In this document: one piece after another, positions 39,217 to 49,300 of the stretch
Layout of the letters: the number at the start of each line of letters is the position of its first letter
Numbering within the stretch: position 1 is the first letter of the stretch
NCBI GenBank assembly: GCA_016721905.1
Contig: JADKHH010000031.1
Span: forward strand, 62,001-126,000
Length of the DNA: 64,000 bases
Direction: 5' to 3'
Origin: Candidatus Opimibacter skivensis
Lineage (GTDB): Bacteria > Bacteroidota > Bacteroidia > Chitinophagales > Saprospiraceae
Notes under the pieces: generated by a model
Told to the model about the DNA's origin: nothing
Databases searched by the model: none
What the model saw: only the letters and a program-made list of their open reading frames with translations
Program-made: the position numbers and the translations under genes

Positions 39217-39975
39217 ATGGCTTTACCCAAAATACCCGCCGTCACCATTTCAGCCCTTCTTGTATTCTTCCTTTTACCCGTCACGGCCGGCGCCCAGTAC
39301 TTCGGCGCACGCTATGTCTCCGAAAAGGAAGGGAGCAGATTTGTATATTATTGTCTTCGGACGGATGAGGGCAAGATCTACCAGCGTTTTGAGGATTGGG
39401 TCCAAAAGGCAAAGGAAGAAAAGGGCTATTCGGTGTTGACCATGGACAGCATGATTCAAATCATTGCTTTCGATCCGGAAACAAGAACCAGCTTACATTT
39501 AAATTATATTTTTGGACACAGAAATGTAGTCGGTATATATGAAGATTCCATTCAGTTTTATGTTAATGGAGTGGATAGCACGCAGATTCGACCCATTTCC
39601 ATGGATAGCGTGGAAATTATGTGGCTTTCTGATACGGATTCAGATTTCCTGGGAAAGGGTTCCCGATATCCTGTACACCAGACCATTGTATTGAACGATA
39701 CGAGCCTTCCCGCTATTCACCCCATTAACATCAAGTGTCCGGAGATCAGGCACCTGCCTTCGGCAATAATCACCGGAAATACTACCTGGCGCCTGGATGA
39801 CGTGTTCTACGACAAGGACCGGATCGATGGAATGCTCTCTGTCCTCTACCGGGATGACTTCCATCCTTCCACCGAGGCTGATTTTAACAAGATGCTAGCG
39901 ATGAGTGGCATGAACAAACAAGAGTGGTGGGCATATATCCGGAAGATGGCTGAAGAAAAGGAGCAAAAAAAGTAA
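39217..39975 (+). CDS. Secreted protein of unknown function
   Basis: A signal peptide (MALPKIPAVTISALLVFFLL then VTAGAQ) is followed by 225 residues with mixed beta and helix. Features include ARYVSEKEGSRFVYYCLRTD, DSMIQIIAFDPETRTSLHLN, YPVHQTIVLNDTSLPAIHPI and a charged C-terminal helix ending EEKEQKK. No domain is recognised. GC content is a little higher than in the flanks. The gene is intact and monocistronic. Confidence 0.6.
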   Translation: MALPKIPAVTISALLVFFLLPVTAGAQYFGARYVSEKEGSRFVYYCLRTDEGKIYQRFEDWVQKAKEEKGYSVLTMDSMIQIIAFDPETRTSLHLNYIFGHRNVVGIYEDSIQFYVNGVDSTQIRPISMDSVEIMWLSDTDSDFLGKGSRYPVHQTIVLNDTSLPAIHPINIKCPEIRHLPSAIITGNTTWRLDDVFYDKDRIDGMLSVLYRDDFHPSTEADFNKMLAMSGMNKQEWWAYIRKMAEEKEQKK

Positions 39976-40268
39976 GGGCAGTTGAAATTCCATTTATTCA
40001 GCATGGCTTAACGCAATCTGCATACCTGTGCGCACCAATACGCGTCAGATGCATCTTGTCCTGGTTACTTATCCAATCAGGGAAAGATTTATCAGGAAAG
40101 CACAAATAATGATGATTCTATATCCAGTGCTCCTCCGATAACATTGGCTTCACACCATGGCGGATATGACTAAATCTCTTGCCTTCTACCTTAATAAAGA
40201 TTATGCTATCTTGAAGTTGATAACCAGGAGCGCCACCTCGTAAAACTCTGGTCGATATACACAATTGA

Positions 40269-40715
40269 ATGGAACAAACTCAAAACGAACAGATACCAAA
40301 AGGACCATGCGCGACACCTTTCGCACAGACATATTTTCACGGGACAAAGGCAGGTCTGAAAGTTGGCGACTTCATTGAAGTTGGAAACAACTCACACTAT
40401 GGACAAAGGAAAAATGCGAAATACATTTTCCTGACAGCGACACTTGATGCTGCCATTTGGGGAGCAGAACTTGCTGTTGGTGAAGGACGAGAAAGGATTT
40501 ATTTAGTAGAGCCAACCGGACCCATTGAAGATGACCCTGACCTGACGGACAAGAAGTTTCCAGGTAATCCGACAAAATCGTACCGTTCGACCCAGCCCTT
40601 TAAAGTTGTAGGAGAAATTTCTGTTTGGCAGGGACACCCTGCCGGGCAAGTGATGGCAATGAAAGACGCATTGGCAAAACTTAAAGAACAAAGAATTAAC
40701 TCTCTTAATGACTAA
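40269..40715 (+). CDS. arr: NAD+--rifampin ADP-ribosyltransferase
   Basis: The 148-residue protein matches Arr proteins along its length: TYFHGTKAGLKVGDFIEVG, SHYGQRKNAKYIFLTATLDA, AIWGAELAVGEGRERIYLVE, PTGPIEDDPDLTDKKFPGNP and TKSYRSTQPFKVVGEI. Arr inactivates rifamycins by transferring ADP-ribose from NAD+ to the ansa-bridge hydroxyl; family members are common on chromosomes of environmental bacteria. There is no integron, insertion sequence or other resistance gene next to it, so it looks like an intrinsic gene rather than a mobile one. It is cytosolic and single-gene. Confidence 0.92.
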   Translation: MEQTQNEQIPKGPCATPFAQTYFHGTKAGLKVGDFIEVGNNSHYGQRKNAKYIFLTATLDAAIWGAELAVGEGRERIYLVEPTGPIEDDPDLTDKKFPGNPTKSYRSTQPFKVVGEISVWQGHPAGQVMAMKDALAKLKEQRINSLND

Positions 40716-40896
40716 ACTCATTGGAGAAGTGGTTCAGTTTGGGGACGTGCCACCACCATCGGGTAGCTTAGGCGTTACCTGCATCCCTAAATCCCGATGA
40801 AAGATAGTACCTACCCAGACATGTTGCCCATATCCCAATTTTGTTCCAAACAACTGGACCAAATAGGGGATAATTTGTACTTTGGGCATCTCCTTT

Positions 40897-41115
40897 ATGA
40901 AGATGCTATTGCTATATAGTTTTCTACGTTCAACTGTATGCGCTTTCGCGCAGCAGGAATATACCTTCAGCAATTGCACCTTGGTTCAGGGACTGTCATC
41001 CGGCACTATCCGGCTTCCTTATAAGGATACAACTAGATACATATGGCATACGGGTGAAGAAGGTGTTTCCCGGTTTGATGGGTATACCTTAAATAATAGA
41101 GACCTATATAAATAA
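40897..41115 (+). pseudogene. N-terminal fragment of a beta-propeller sensor (two-component regulator propeller type)
   Basis: A short signal peptide (MKMLLLYSFLRSTVCAFAQQ) is followed by exactly one propeller-blade motif: FSNCTLVQGLSSGTIRLPYK, then DTTRYIWHTGEEGVSRFDGY, corresponding to the usual GLSSxxVRxIxxDxxGxIWIGTxxGLxRFDG. The full proteins carry ~14 such blades, a Y_Y_Y domain and a histidine kinase of 900 or more residues. Here the frame ends after 72 residues, eight bases before the first TPR-kinase gene. It seems to be the stump of an ancestral sensor kinase replaced by the TPR-type kinases. Confidence 0.7.
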
Positions 41116-41122
41116 ACAGTTT

Positions 41123-43084
41123 ATGAAAAAAATACTTTCCCTGGTTTCCATATTGTTCGCCTTTCAGAACTATTCATTTTCGCAAGACCAAAACCTTATT
41201 GACTCTTTAGAAACCCAACTCAAAAATCACAACCAGAATAAAACAGAGATAGAAATAAATTCTCCATCGCTGTATGACACTACTGCCGCAAAACTTTTAT
41301 GTCGTCTCTCCTTTGAATACAGAGGCAATAACCCTGACAAGGCAATGGAGTATGCTCATCAAAGCCTTGCTTTATCTGAACAGATCGGTTATAAAAAAGG
41401 AATGCTCATTGCGTATTCCCATATGGGGATCATTTCAGCAATGACAGGAGATAATTTGCCTGCTCTGGAGTACAATAAGAAAGTATTGGACATAGGATTG
41501 GAAATTAATGACAAAAAGGGCATGGCACATGCGTACAACACTATCGGCATTATTTATTACAACCAAAGTAATTATCCCGAAGCCCTGAAGAATTATCTCG
41601 CCAGCTTAAAAATTAAGGAAGAAATCGGGGACAAACCTGGCATCGCCAATGCGTACGGCAACCTCGGAAATATTTATTCCAGTCAAGGCAATTATCCCGA
41701 AGCACTGAAGAGTTATACTGCCAGCTTAAAAATGCACGAAGAAATCAATGATAAATATGGCATAGGTGATAATTATAACAACATCGGAGCTACATATCAT
41801 GACCTGCACAATTATCCGGAAGCATTGAAGCATTATTTTCTTGCCTTACATATAAAACAAGAAATCAGGGATGTAAGAGGAATCGCAGATGCCTATCACG
41901 CCATCGGAAAGAGTTATCTATCGGAAGGCAATTATCCTGAAGCTTTGCAGAATCAGTTCGCTGCTTTAAAAGTACAGGAAGAAATCGATGACCAATACAG
42001 CATCGCTTTTACGTGCATTGCCATCGGAGATAGTTATTTCGGGCAAAGGAAATACACTGATGCTTACGCCTATTATAATAAAGCATTGTTCATGGCAAAA
42101 GAGCTTGGGGGATTGGATTTAATCAAGTCCTCCTATAGTGGCCTTGCCATAGTGGACAGTGCACGGGGCAACTTTATGAAATCATTGGAGCATTATAAAC
42201 TCTACATCACTTACCGCGACAGCACTACCAATACTGAAAACACTGAGAAAATGGTTGCGCTGCAAATGAATTACGATTTCGGCAAGAAGCAGGATTCGCT
42301 CAATGTGGTGCAGGCCAAAAAGGATCTTGCTACGCAAAAGGAATTGAATAAACAAATACTCGTTCGCAATGGATTTATAGGCGGCACTATTCTGTTTTTG
42401 TTGCTTGCAAGCGCTGTCATCCGGTTCTACATTGACAGGATGCAGCGCAACCGGAAGAAGCAAATGGAAGCCGTAAGGGCACGCATCAGCCGCGATTTGC
42501 ATGACGATATGGGATCCACCTTGCAGAGCATTTCCGTCATGAGCGAGATTGCCCGCATCAAATCAACATCGGACAGCAGTCAGGAATCCATCCCGTTTCT
42601 CGAAAAAATAGGAAGTGCTTCACGCGAGATGGTGGATAAAATGAATGATATCGTGTGGGCCGTTAATCCGCAGAATGACGATTTCGAAAACATCATACTT
42701 CACATGCGTGCATACGGTGGTGAACTGCTTGCCGGAAAGGATATAGCCCTGCATTTCAAGGCGGATAGTGGATTAAATAGCATCTCGCTTTCGATGGAAA
42801 AGCGGAGATCATTTTTCCTGATGTATAAGGAAGCATTAAACAATGCATTCAAATACTCCGGCGCCCAAAATGTGAACGTGGACATCTCCAGGACCAACCA
42901 TACCTTATCATTAGTGGTGGAAGACGATGGCGTAGGATTCAATATGAATGAAGACCGTTTAAAAACAGGGGGCAACGGATTGAAAAACATGAAGACCCGG
43001 GCCGCTGAAATGAATGGGATCATTTCAATTACCTCAGCACCTGGACAGGGAACAAGGGTGAGCCTCACGGTGAACCTCAAATAA
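41123..43084 (+). CDS. TPR-sensor histidine kinase 1 (HisKA_3/NarX-type)
   Basis: Layout: signal peptide (MKKILSLVSILFAFQNYSFS); about seven periplasmic tetratricopeptide repeats with the recurring NYPEALK motif (residues ~60-370); a coiled linker (KKQDSLNVVQAKKDLATQKE); one membrane helix (residues ~413-435); a HisKA_3 dimerisation domain with the phospho-acceptor His460 in SRDLHDDMGSTL; and a HATPase domain (EALNNAFKYSGAQNVNV, DDGVGFNM, GGNGLKNMKTRAAEMNG). It should sense a periplasmic ligand or protein and phosphorylate the NarL-type regulator encoded at 45433. The kinase half is nearly identical to that of the next gene. Confidence 0.93.
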   Translation: MKKILSLVSILFAFQNYSFSQDQNLIDSLETQLKNHNQNKTEIEINSPSLYDTTAAKLLCRLSFEYRGNNPDKAMEYAHQSLALSEQIGYKKGMLIAYSHMGIISAMTGDNLPALEYNKKVLDIGLEINDKKGMAHAYNTIGIIYYNQSNYPEALKNYLASLKIKEEIGDKPGIANAYGNLGNIYSSQGNYPEALKSYTASLKMHEEINDKYGIGDNYNNIGATYHDLHNYPEALKHYFLALHIKQEIRDVRGIADAYHAIGKSYLSEGNYPEALQNQFAALKVQEEIDDQYSIAFTCIAIGDSYFGQRKYTDAYAYYNKALFMAKELGGLDLIKSSYSGLAIVDSARGNFMKSLEHYKLYITYRDSTTNTENTEKMVALQMNYDFGKKQDSLNVVQAKKDLATQKELNKQILVRNGFIGGTILFLLLASAVIRFYIDRMQRNRKKQMEAVRARISRDLHDDMGSTLQSISVMSEIARIKSTSDSSQESIPFLEKIGSASREMVDKMNDIVWAVNPQNDDFENIILHMRAYGGELLAGKDIALHFKADSGLNSISLSMEKRRSFFLMYKEALNNAFKYSGAQNVNVDISRTNHTLSLVVEDDGVGFNMNEDRLKTGGNGLKNMKTRAAEMNGIISITSAPGQGTRVSLTVNLK

Positions 43085-43121
43085 CGAACACTTGGGAAAA
43101 TGCTGAAAGAAACTGATATAT

Positions 43122-43222
43122 AGGGCACCTCAAGTAAACTAATTTGGAAAAATGAACTACTTTGATTGTCAACGTATTTTGCAAATTTTAACCTCAACAA
43201 TGTTAGTTATTCGAAGCGCCCT
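43122..43222. mobile_element. 101-bp MITE-like element, copy C
   Basis: Begins AGGGCACCTCAAGTAAACTA and ends GTTATTCGAAGCGCCCT. Terminal inverted repeats and length (exactly 101 bp) match copies at 51589 and 51699. It occupies the gap between the two kinase genes. Its right end lies 40 bases before the second kinase start. Confidence 0.75.
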
Positions 43223-43262
43223 AAACAAAAACAAATAAATAAGAAGCATAAAGCAGTAGGAT

Positions 43263-45230
43263 ATGAAAAAAATACTTTCCCTGGTTTCCATAATGTTCGC
43301 ATTCCAGAACTTTTCCTTTTCGCAAAACCAAATCTTCATTGATTCGCTCAAAACCCAACTCAAATACTTTAACGCAAAAAAGGCAGAGTTGGACGTAAAA
43401 TCTCCATCGCTGTACGACACTACAGCCGCAGACATTTTATCTGAACTCTCTGCTGAATATTGGCACAGTAATCCTGATACAGCCCTGTATTACGCCAATC
43501 AGTCCCTGACGCTATCGGAACAAATAGGGGATGCAACGGGAATAGGCAAGGCTTATAACAGTATGGCGGTCACTTATTTTGTGAAATCAGATTACTTATC
43601 TGCTTTAGAATTTTATAAAAAAGCATTGAAGAAAACTGAAGAAAGCGGAAACAAAATGAATACTGCGGCCACGTTTAACAACCTCGGAGTTGTTTATCAA
43701 TACATGGGCAATTACCCCGAAGCACTGCAAAGTTATTTTGCGTGTTTAAAAACATTTGAAGAAATAGGAGATAAAAATAGCATTGCAACTATCTATACCA
43801 ACATCGGACTTGTGTATACAAAACAAGAAAATTTCCCGGAAGCACTAAAAAATCAGATGGCTGCTGTAAAAATATTTGAAGAAACCGGGAATAAAAAGGG
43901 AATGGTAAGCGCGTATAACAATATCGGAATGGCTTATACGGATCAAGGCATTTACCTTGACAAGGCGTTGGAAAATTATTTTGCCTCTGTGAAATTATGC
44001 GAAGAGCTGGGAGATAAGAATAACCTTGCCAATGCTTATGGCAACATTGGACTTGTGTACAGAAAGCAAGGCAAGTACTCCGAGGCGATGAAATATTATT
44101 CTTCCTCCCTGAAATTAAGGGAAGAAATTGGAAGTAAAGATGGCCTTGTGATTTGCTGTATAGGTATTGGCCTCGTCAAATTAAAAACGCTTGAACCAAA
44201 GGAAGGGAAGGACTGGCTTCTAAAAGGAATGCGGATAGCTAAAGAAATTGAAGCGGTACCCCATATAAAAGATATTTATTCACTTTTAGCTAAAGCTGAC
44301 AGCACGCTTGGAAATTTCAAAGGCGCTTATGAAAATTATAAATCATATATCTTCTACCGCGACAGCATTGAGAGTAGGGAACACACCAAGAAAACAGTGG
44401 CGCTGCAAATGAATTACGATTTCAGCAAGAAGCAGGATTCCCTCAATTTGGTGCAGGCCAAAAAGGATCTTGCTGCGCAAAAGGAATTGAATAAACAAAT
44501 ACTCGTTCGCAACGGATTTATAGGCGGCACTATTCTGTTTTTGTTGCTTGCAGGCGCTGTCATCCGATTCTACATGGACAGGATGCAACGCAACCGGAAG
44601 AAGCAGATGGAAGCCGTAAGGGCACGCATCAGCCGCGATTTGCATGATGATATGGGCAGCACCCTGCAGAGTATTTCTGTCATGAGTGAGATTGTACGTA
44701 TGAAATCAACATCGGACAGCAGTCAGGAATCTATCCCGATTCTCGAAAAAATAGGAAGTGCTTCGCGCGAGATGGTGGATAAAATGAATGATATCGTATG
44801 GGCCGTTAGTCCTCAGAATGACGATTTTGAAAATATCATCCTTCATATGCGTGCATACGGTGGTGAAATACTTGCCGGAAAAGATATAACCCTGCATTTC
44901 AAATCGGATAGTGGATTAAACAACATAACGCTTTCGATGGAAAAGCGGAAATCATTTTTCCTGGTGTATAAGGAAGCATTAAACAATGCGTTCAAATACT
45001 CCGGCGCCCAAAATGTGAACGTAGAAATCTCCAGGACCAATCATACCTTATCATTAGTGGTGGAAGACGATGGCGTAGGATTCAATATGAATGAAGACCG
45101 ATTAAAAACAGGAGGTAACGGATTGAAAAACATGAAGACCAGAGCCGCTGAAATGAATGGCAGCATTTCAATTACCTCCGCACCCGGTGAAGGAACAAAG
45201 GTGAGCCTTACGGTGAATCTGAGTAAATAA
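43263..45230 (+). CDS. TPR-sensor histidine kinase 2 (HisKA_3/NarX-type)
   Basis: A 655-residue paralogue of the preceding kinase with the same order: signal peptide (first nine residues identical), TPR sensor region, coiled linker, one membrane helix, HisKA_3 with His461 in SRDLHDDMGSTL, and HATPase. From KKQDSLN onward (residue ~393) the two proteins and their DNA are almost identical, whereas the TPR regions share the fold but differ at most positions (YLDKALENYFASVKLCEELG here). This implies different input signals and a shared output, kept alike by recent duplication or gene conversion. Confidence 0.93.
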   Translation: MKKILSLVSIMFAFQNFSFSQNQIFIDSLKTQLKYFNAKKAELDVKSPSLYDTTAADILSELSAEYWHSNPDTALYYANQSLTLSEQIGDATGIGKAYNSMAVTYFVKSDYLSALEFYKKALKKTEESGNKMNTAATFNNLGVVYQYMGNYPEALQSYFACLKTFEEIGDKNSIATIYTNIGLVYTKQENFPEALKNQMAAVKIFEETGNKKGMVSAYNNIGMAYTDQGIYLDKALENYFASVKLCEELGDKNNLANAYGNIGLVYRKQGKYSEAMKYYSSSLKLREEIGSKDGLVICCIGIGLVKLKTLEPKEGKDWLLKGMRIAKEIEAVPHIKDIYSLLAKADSTLGNFKGAYENYKSYIFYRDSIESREHTKKTVALQMNYDFSKKQDSLNLVQAKKDLAAQKELNKQILVRNGFIGGTILFLLLAGAVIRFYMDRMQRNRKKQMEAVRARISRDLHDDMGSTLQSISVMSEIVRMKSTSDSSQESIPILEKIGSASREMVDKMNDIVWAVSPQNDDFENIILHMRAYGGEILAGKDITLHFKSDSGLNNITLSMEKRKSFFLVYKEALNNAFKYSGAQNVNVEISRTNHTLSLVVEDDGVGFNMNEDRLKTGGNGLKNMKTRAAEMNGSISITSAPGEGTKVSLTVNLSK

Positions 45231-45232
45231 AT

Positions 45233-45368
45233 GTGAGTTGTGAGCTGTGAGTTGTGAGTTGTGAGTTGTGAGCTGTGAGTTGTGAGTGGTCAGTGAGTAG
45301 TAAGTAGAGATCAGTTAAAATCTGATAGGTCAAAATACTCACAATTGACAACTCACAACTCACAATTA
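45233..45368. repeat. Heptamer tract GTGAGTT x8 with inverted partner
   Basis: Eight consecutive heptamers (GTGAGTT or GTGAGCT, last one GTGAGTG) cover 45233-45288, starting two bases after the kinase stop. The complementary ACTCACAATTGACAACTCAC-AACTCACAATT occupies 45336-45368. The two can form a long hairpin between the kinases and the regulator gene, so it may act as terminator. A related tract is at 12128. Confidence 0.7.
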
Positions 45369-45415
45369 ACTACTCAAAACAGGTAGTCCCTTCTCCCAAA
45401 CATAGTATACTTTTA
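45369..45415 (+). promoter_or_regulatory. Operator and promoter of the response regulator gene (site A)
   Basis: ACTACTCAAAACAGGTAGT (45369-45387) is an imperfect 19-bp palindrome, followed 20 bases later by a -7-like box TACTTTTA (45408-45415). The same 19-bp geometry with the same spacing occurs at 46202 and 51941. Its position over the -33 region suggests activator binding and autoregulation by the NarL-type regulator. Confidence 0.65.
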
Positions 45416-45432
45416 CATCCGTAATATATGAT

Positions 45433-46080
45433 ATGAGGATCAAAGTCGCACTTTTTGAAGATAACCCGTTGCTGCGTGACAGCCTGGTCCAGCTTATAAA
45501 CGCCTCTGAGGGGCTTATATGCACCGGTGCTTTTCCGGATTGTTCTAACCTGATGCGAAAAGTGGAATCAGCCAAACCCGATGTCATCCTCATGGACATT
45601 GACCTTCCGGGGATGAATGGCATAGAGGCCGTAGGACAAATCAACCAAACGTATCCTGACATGGTGATTATCATGCAAACGGTCTTTAATGACAATGAAC
45701 GAATATTTCAGTCCATTACGGCCGGTGCATCAGGTTATCTTTTAAAGAACACTTCGCCTGCGCGCATCCTTGAAGCCATCCGGGAAGCAGCTACCGGGGG
45801 AGCGCCTATGACCCCAAGCATTGCACATAAAATCCTCGACGTTTTCCGGAGCAAGAAGCCTGCCTTACCGGCTAAAGAGCAATCACAGCTCAACGAGAGG
45901 CAGAAGGAAATTCTTGAATGTATATTCAACGGCATGAGTTATAAGCTCATTGGCGAGAAGCTATTCGTTTCGGTTGACACCGTCCGGTACCATGTCAAAA
46001 ACATCTATGAAATCCTGCATGTTCATTCGCGCGATGAACTGATTTCAAAAGCTAAGGGAAAATCTCTGTTGAGCTTTTAA
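45433..46080 (+). CDS. NarL/LuxR-family response regulator
   Basis: The 215-residue protein has a receiver domain with phospho-acceptor Asp55 in VILMDIDLPGMNGIEAV, the downstream AGASGYLLKNTSPARIL with the conserved Lys, and a C-terminal LuxR-type helix-turn-helix (LNERQKEILECIFNGMSYKL, IGEKLFVSVDTVRYHVKNIY). It is the obvious partner of the two upstream HisKA_3 kinases. A palindromic site in its own promoter and in two downstream promoters makes those genes its likely targets. It is transcribed in the same direction, separated from the kinases by the heptamer hairpin. Confidence 0.94.
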   Translation: MRIKVALFEDNPLLRDSLVQLINASEGLICTGAFPDCSNLMRKVESAKPDVILMDIDLPGMNGIEAVGQINQTYPDMVIIMQTVFNDNERIFQSITAGASGYLLKNTSPARILEAIREAATGGAPMTPSIAHKILDVFRSKKPALPAKEQSQLNERQKEILECIFNGMSYKLIGEKLFVSVDTVRYHVKNIYEILHVHSRDELISKAKGKSLLSF

Positions 46081-46201
46081 GCACCTGCAATAATTTATAA
46101 GCACTGACAGTCAGGTAAAGGTTCATCTCTACCGGGGTTGTATGATTATACCGACGGCATCCCTCGAGGATCATCACCTGTCAGGCTATCCTTCCTTAAG
46201 A

Positions 46202-46249
46202 ACTACCCATTTCAGGTAGTATGACCGGCTTTAGTTGATGATACCTTTG
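46202..46249 (+). promoter_or_regulatory. Operator and promoter of the giant repeat protein gene (site B)
   Basis: ACTACCCATTTCAGGTAGT (46202-46220) is a palindrome with six-base perfect arms (ACTACC/GGTAGT) and is followed 21 bases later by TACCTTTG (46242-46249), an exact TAnnTTTG box. ACCGGCT just downstream of the palindrome is shared with site C. Confidence 0.75.
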
Positions 46250-46353
46250 AAAGAACAAGTATGGATGGAAAAACTCCCTCTGGCTATTGAATCAATTAAA
46301 GTGTCATAAGAAAGGGGGAGAGATCACAGCTTGATTAAAATGTAAAACGGCAA

Positions 46354-49300
46354 ATGGCTTATTTTAATGTTTTTATCCCTATCTGGATACTATTTAGCGG
46401 ACTGGCTATAAAGACTGATGTGCATCAGGATCACATTATTGAACTGCCTGACAAGGAAGGCCCTGCCTCAAGCGGGAACAAAGCTCCATTACTTTCGTGT
46501 GATTGCACCATTACTCAATCCGGACAGTCGTTTGCGATATCGGCATTACAGGGAACCCAAACCGCTGTCACCTTTTTCAGCCCTGGAGGTGGCAATCCCA
46601 ACACCGGTCTTGAAATTCAGGAAGCTCTTATTCTTTTTCTTTATGAGAATGTAAACACAGGCATCATCAGCCTGTTTCTTATACTTGACATCGCCAATGA
46701 TGGTACAGGGGGATCATTAATGGCTGATGTCACTTGTCTTCCATCTACAGCTTTTGTTTCTGTTTCAGATGAACCAGGGGAGTTTTCCGGAGCGCCCCCT
46801 ATCATTTCCGGTGACTGGAACTGGGCACCTTGCTGTACAGATGGAGGCGTGATTGAGGATATTGGCTGCAACAATACATATATTAATTTGGACGTGCTGG
46901 TGGGCAGTGGAATTGACAGTATAGTTTGGCTTACAGGAGATATTTCTAATCCTGATCAAATACTACTCAGTCTTAACGGAGGAGCGATTACTATCAGTTG
47001 CGGTTCAGGGGCAGTATGTTGCCCGCCTTCGTTGGATACTGAAGTTGTTGTGACGGACGCCACGTGCCCTGACACTCCCAATGGCAGTATTGACATTAAT
47101 CCTCAGGATGGTATCCCGGGATATACTTATGAATGGTCGAATGGCTCATCGGATGAAGATCTGACCGGACTTTTTCCAGGCGTTTATAGTGTGACCGTAT
47201 TCGATTCACAAGGATGCACCGAGGAACTTGAAATAACCGTTGATATATCCTCCGGTGATCCCCTGGCTCAGGCTGTTGATCTTGAATTGTGCAGTGCGAC
47301 CACCACCGCATCATTTGATTTGACGATTGTCAATGACATTATCAATCTGGGGACAGGATTTGATGTCCTGTGGTTTCAAAACATCGACCTAACCGGACCT
47401 ATTTTAAATCCTTCCAATTATGGCACCGGCACAAGCACCGTATACGCTGTCGTGGACAACGGTCCCTGTCTTTCTGAACCAGTACCGGTAGAACTCACTG
47501 TTCTCCAGTCTCCGATTGGTACACCAACGACCATGGATATCTGTGAAGAGAGTGAAGAAATGGCCACATTTGATCTGACCTCACTTGATCCAATCGTCAG
47601 TGGAGGAAATGGGATAGTGTATTGGTATCTTGATCCTGCGGCGACCAACCTCATTAACAATCCATCTGAATTCCTTTCCGGCTCAACTACTGTCTATGCG
47701 GTCGTCGATGATAATATATGCGCCTCTGAACCTGTCGAAATAGAACTGATTGTTAATCTCAAACCGGAAGTCTTTCCAACCAGTTTCAATCTATGTGGTG
47801 ACGAAAATGATGAAGCTGTATTCGACCTGATTTCTATTGAAGATGACATCAGTGCAGGTAATGGGAGTGTAGATTGGTATCTTGAAATAGAATTGCTGGA
47901 TCCTATAGTCTTTCCCGGCTCCTTTCTATCTCCTACCGCGATCATTTATGCAGTCGTTTTTGATGGCTTGTGTTATGCTGATCCTATTCCCATTCAATTG
48001 ATCGTGGATCCAACTCCCGTGGCCATCCCGATTACGATCACGGCTTGTGACGAAGGTTCCGGTATTGGGTTATTTAATCTTTGGGATTATGCTGTGCAGG
48101 TCAGTGGGGGTGAAGGAAATGTGGATTGGTATCTTGATGAATTCCTGATTGAGCAGGTGCCTAATCCTTCGGCTTTATTGACAGCCTCCACAGTCATTTT
48201 TGCCACAGTGGACAATGATCTTTGTGTATCAGGTTATGTACAAATTCAACTCGATGTCCTACAGAGCCCGGTTGGTAATCCATCGACCATTGAAACCTGC
48301 GCCGATTCAACCGGTCAGGGGGTATTCAATCTTACATCTTCAGATTTGGAGATCAGTGGAGGCATTGGTATGGTCCTGTGGTTTGAAGATCCGCTGGGAC
48401 AAATTTTAATTGCCATGCCGGAAGCTTATGTTTCTAGCGGTGAATTTGTGTATGCACAAATCGTTTTAGGTTCTTGTCTTTCAGATTTTATTCCCATAGA
48501 ACTCATACTGATCACTTCCGTAACTGCCGATCCGGCGCAACTTCATGCTTGTGATGATGGCACCGGAAATGGTCTATTCAATTTACCCTCTGTTGCGGAT
48601 TCTGTCAGTGGGGGAAGTGGGCAAGTCAATTGGTATTTTGATTCAATGGGAACAATCCCTATTACCAATCCTTCCAACTTTATAAGTGGGGATAGTATCA
48701 TATACGCCCAGGTCATGGCCGGTGATTGTGCTTCAGACATTGTTCCTGTGACACTCATGATTATCCCGGCACCCATCGCTATGGATGTTTCTTTGACATT
48801 TTGCGGAGACTCCAGTGCACAGGCGATCATTGATCTAACTTCATTAGATACATTGATCAGTGGTCATTCGGGAAGCGTCTCGTGGTTTAGCGATTCGCTT
48901 TTGATGATGGGCATCAGCAATACTTTTGCGTTCAGTACTTCGGATACCACACTTTACGCAACTGTAACGGCAGGTACATGTACTTCCCCTGCTGCTGTAG
49001 TTTCCATTGTTGTGACTTCCGGATTAATGGCTCAAACCACATCGATTGACTTGTGTATTCCGGCCGGTGATACAATTTCTATCGATCTCACTTTATCTGA
49101 TGAGATCATCAATGGGGGCATAGGCACAGTGAATTGGTATCTGGATACGCTTGGTATAAACGCCATCTCTTTCCCAAATACTTTTCTCGTTTCTGCCAGT
49201 TCGACCGTCTTCGCTGCTGTTTTCAATGCAGGATGTATATCCCCCACAGTACCTGTTGATCTGATTGTTGTACCAACCCCCGTGGCCATGCCCACTAACA

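Noticed and set aside
45233..45288. CRISPR-like short tandem repeats
   Set aside because: The units are 7 bases with no spacers and no cas genes; it is a heptamer tract.
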